From positions 3,911 to 42,658 of the forward strand of contig DCIK01000033.1 of assembly GCA_002315975.1 (NCBI GenBank): a stretch of 38,748 nucleotides of DNA, given 5' to 3'. A program made the translations under genes and the position numbers. The stretch is from Clostridiales bacterium UBA1728 (GTDB taxonomy: Bacteria > Bacillota > Clostridia > Oscillospirales > Oscillospiraceae). Under the pieces are notes generated by a model. It was given only the letters and a program-made list of their open reading frames with translations. It searched no databases and was not told the origin of the DNA. Shown piece after piece: positions 37,199 to 38,748 of the stretch. Each line of letters opens with the position of its first letter. Position 1 is the first letter of the stretch.

Positions 37199-38479
37199 TC
37201 ACAGGTACTTGTCCAGCTCCTGCTCTATCTTCTCTACCTTTTTTACCTTGGGGTTTTTGTAGATTTTCCCGGCGCGAATGACCATGGCGGGATTCCGGAG
37301 GGTGCCCAGACTCTCCAAAGGATTGCTGCGCAGCACCAGCATATCGGCGCACTTGCCAACGCGCAGGGAGCCGGTATCGTCTCCCACGCCGGCAATGGCA
37401 GCATTGCGGAGCGTGGCGGTGTAGAGGGCGAAGCGCGCGTCCACGCCGCAGTATTTTCTGAAATAGTTGACCTCGCGCCACATATCGTAGTGGGTGATGT
37501 AAGGGCAGCCGGAGTCGGTGCCCAGACCCACGGGTATGCCCGCCTCCAGACAGGCTTTGGCACATTCAACGATCCCGTCAAAGACAATGCGGCCATTGAA
37601 CTGCTGCGCCTCGGTGGCACCGATGAGGCTGCGATCGAACAGAGCATAGGGCAGCGCCGGGGAGATTGTCGCCACCAGAGCTGCGCCCCGCTCTTTGAAG
37701 AGCCGCAGAATCTCCGCATCGGGCTTTGCGCCGTGTTCAATGGTATCCACGCCGTTCTCCAGAGCCACCCGAACCCCCTCAGGGCTCTCCACATGGGCTG
37801 CGACCTTCAGGCCCCGCTCATGAGCCACATCGCAGGCCGCCTTCACATACTCCGGCGGCATCTTCAGCTCGCCGGGTTCGCCCTTGACCCTGGCATCCAT
37901 CACACCGCCGGTGATCATCAGCTTCAGGACATCGGCTCCCCCGTCAAGGATTCTGCGGGCACAGGCCGCTGCTTCCTCCGCGCTATGGGCTTCATAGGCC
38001 AAAGAACCCGCCATATGTCCCCCGGGGACGGATACGGCCATATTGGCACTGATAATCCGCGGAGAAGCAATCTCCCCCTTTTCACCCCGGTCACGAACCT
38101 TACCGTCAATATCCAGCACGCCCGCCATGGCTCTCATGGTGGTTACGCCGCTCATCAGGGCTGCTTTGGCATTGTTCTCCACCATGGCCTGAATGATGCG
38201 GCGGGTCAGCGCCGTGGAGGACAGGAGCTTTACAACGGTTTTTGTGTCACTGGTGGCCTTGGAGGGTTTGCCGCTGCCGGGAATATGCACATGGAGATTC
38301 ACCAGCCCAGGCATCAGGTATTTGCCCTGCAAGTCGACGGTCTCATAGCCCGGCACATCGCCGCTGTCGGGTTCGATGGCCACGATTCGGTCTCCGTCGG
38401 TGAGCAGCCGCAGACCCTGCAGGGGCTCCATATCCTCCTCGCCGGTGAGAATGATGCCGTTTCTGTATGCGTATTTCAT
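37199..38479 (-). CDS. Metal-dependent amidohydrolase (imidazolonepropionase / prolidase-like)
   Basis: 426 residues, cytoplasmic, a TIM-barrel hydrolase of the amidohydrolase superfamily. Metal motifs are in place: NLHVHIPG (His63, His65), a barrel lysine in GADVLKLMITGG that may be carboxylated, KVAAHVESPEG, TIEHGAKPD and LGTDSGCPY. The small N-terminal beta domain (YAYRNGIILTGEEDMEP, YETVDLQGKYLMPGL) and C-terminal GSLRVGKCADMLVL are typical. The nearest families hydrolyse imidazolonepropionate or Xaa-Pro dipeptides; the substrate cannot be assigned from motifs. The ATG at 38479 was chosen because GGGAGG lies seven to eight bases upstream and the conserved region begins there. Monocistronic with a good promoter; a MITE-like repeat lies 26 bases downstream. 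Confidence 0.88.
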   Translation of the reverse strand: MKYAYRNGIILTGEEDMEPLQGLRLLTDGDRIVAIEPDSGDVPGYETVDLQGKYLMPGLVNLHVHIPGSGKPSKATSDTKTVVKLLSSTALTRRIIQAMVENNAKAALMSGVTTMRAMAGVLDIDGKVRDRGEKGEIASPRIISANMAVSVPGGHMAGSLAYEAHSAEEAAACARRILDGGADVLKLMITGGVMDARVKGEPGELKMPPEYVKAACDVAHERGLKVAAHVESPEGVRVALENGVDTIEHGAKPDAEILRLFKERGAALVATISPALPYALFDRSLIGATEAQQFNGRIVFDGIVECAKACLEAGIPVGLGTDSGCPYITHYDMWREVNYFRKYCGVDARFALYTATLRNAAIAGVGDDTGSLRVGKCADMLVLRSNPLESLGTLRNPAMVIRAGKIYKNPKVKKVEKIEQELDKYL

Positions 38480-38508
38480 ATGGTATCCTCCCTTGATTTT
38501 TTTCTTCA

Positions 38509-38537
38509 TTATACTTTCAATGAGGGTAAAATGCAAG
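38509..38537 (-). promoter_or_regulatory. Promoter of the amidohydrolase gene
   Basis: On the minus strand: TTGCAT (38532-38537), 17-base spacer, TATAAT (38509-38514). Confidence 0.7.
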
Positions 38538-38552
38538 GGCGTAAACATAGAA

Positions 38553-38583
38553 ACACCGCCCCCGGAGAAGAGGGGCGGTGTTC
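38553..38583. terminator. GC-rich hairpin, possible terminator of a gene outside the window
   Basis: AACACCGCCCC / GGGGCGGTGTT, 11-bp perfect stem, without a strong T-run. The following bases to the window end (38584-38748) show no gene I can support. Confidence 0.45.
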
Positions 38584-38748
38584 ACGGGAGCGGGTATTGC
38601 GAAATGGAGAGGGAATGGATACGCATCTCTGCGCTCTTAATATATACCATTTTTTCAGCTTTCTTTCAATCCGAAAAACGCCGCATTTTCTGAGCATTTT
38701 GTCCGCAAAATGACGCAGAACATCAGTAAATATCCCCCGGCTAAGCCG

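Noticed and set aside
38509..38697. Small minus-strand protein at the window edge
   Set aside because: It overlaps the amidohydrolase promoter and a GC hairpin and lacks a ribosome site; it might be the tail of a gene beyond the window, which cannot be judged here.

Overview
This is a GC-rich (about 55-60% by eye) chromosomal segment that looks like a gut member of the Bacillota, class Clostridia, most probably the Oscillospirales (Oscillospiraceae/Ruminococcaceae). The evidence is the clostridial pyruvate phosphate dikinase, strong AGGAGG-type ribosome sites, TTGACA/TATAAT promoters spaced 17 bp apart, and intergenic regions full of short palindromic repeats. The assignment is inference; no database was consulted. 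Gene order is mostly small operons of 1-4 genes with no prophage, CRISPR array or large insertion sequence.

Layout. 1-5.5 kb: the 3' part of ppdK, a short DtxR-type metalloregulator behind twin palindromic operators, and a divergent putP / lysR pair. 5.5-9 kb: an AT-richer island with two tandem WbqC-like genes (one intact, one frameshifted) and an orphan coiled-coil protein. 9.2-12 kb: a hicAB toxin-antitoxin pair and a Na/phosphate cotransporter with a PhoU tail. 12.2-13.2 kb: low-molecular-weight tyrosine phosphatase plus a DUF2284 protein. 13.7-18 kb: a four-gene operon joining a winged-helix/LicC-type cytidylyltransferase to a complete ABC importer of the iron/aminoethylphosphonate class. 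18-20.3 kb: marR-gltS-csoR, the last with a histidine-rich tail. 20.5-22.6 kb: a secreted CotH protein. 22.7-26.3 kb: a metal cluster with a CopA ATPase fused in frame to a CopZ-like chaperone (with its own internal Shine-Dalgarno and ATG), a NifX-like protein with a Cys/Asp/His tail, and a DUF134 regulator. 26.3-30.1 kb: thrCB and a divergent WYL regulator. 30.2-33.9 kb: ECF sigma/anti-sigma and the operon trmB-exoA-dus. 34.4-36.4 kb: tRNA-Pro(TGG) followed by an odd element built from copies of the tRNA 3' end, then a divergent SDF-family transporter with an extra N-terminal domain. 37.2-38.5 kb: an amidohydrolase.

The genes are mainly housekeeping (pyruvate/PEP, threonine, tRNA modification, DNA repair) with several transport and metal-homeostasis modules between them. 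The most promising points for new biology are the wHTH-LicC/ABC operon, the CopA-CopZ fusion with nested start, the altered SDF transporter, and the tRNA-derived hairpin element. At least four families of short palindromic repeats occupy almost every non-coding gap. Two copies of one family differ by an exact 119-bp segment bounded by 11-bp direct repeats, and several families are nested in one another.
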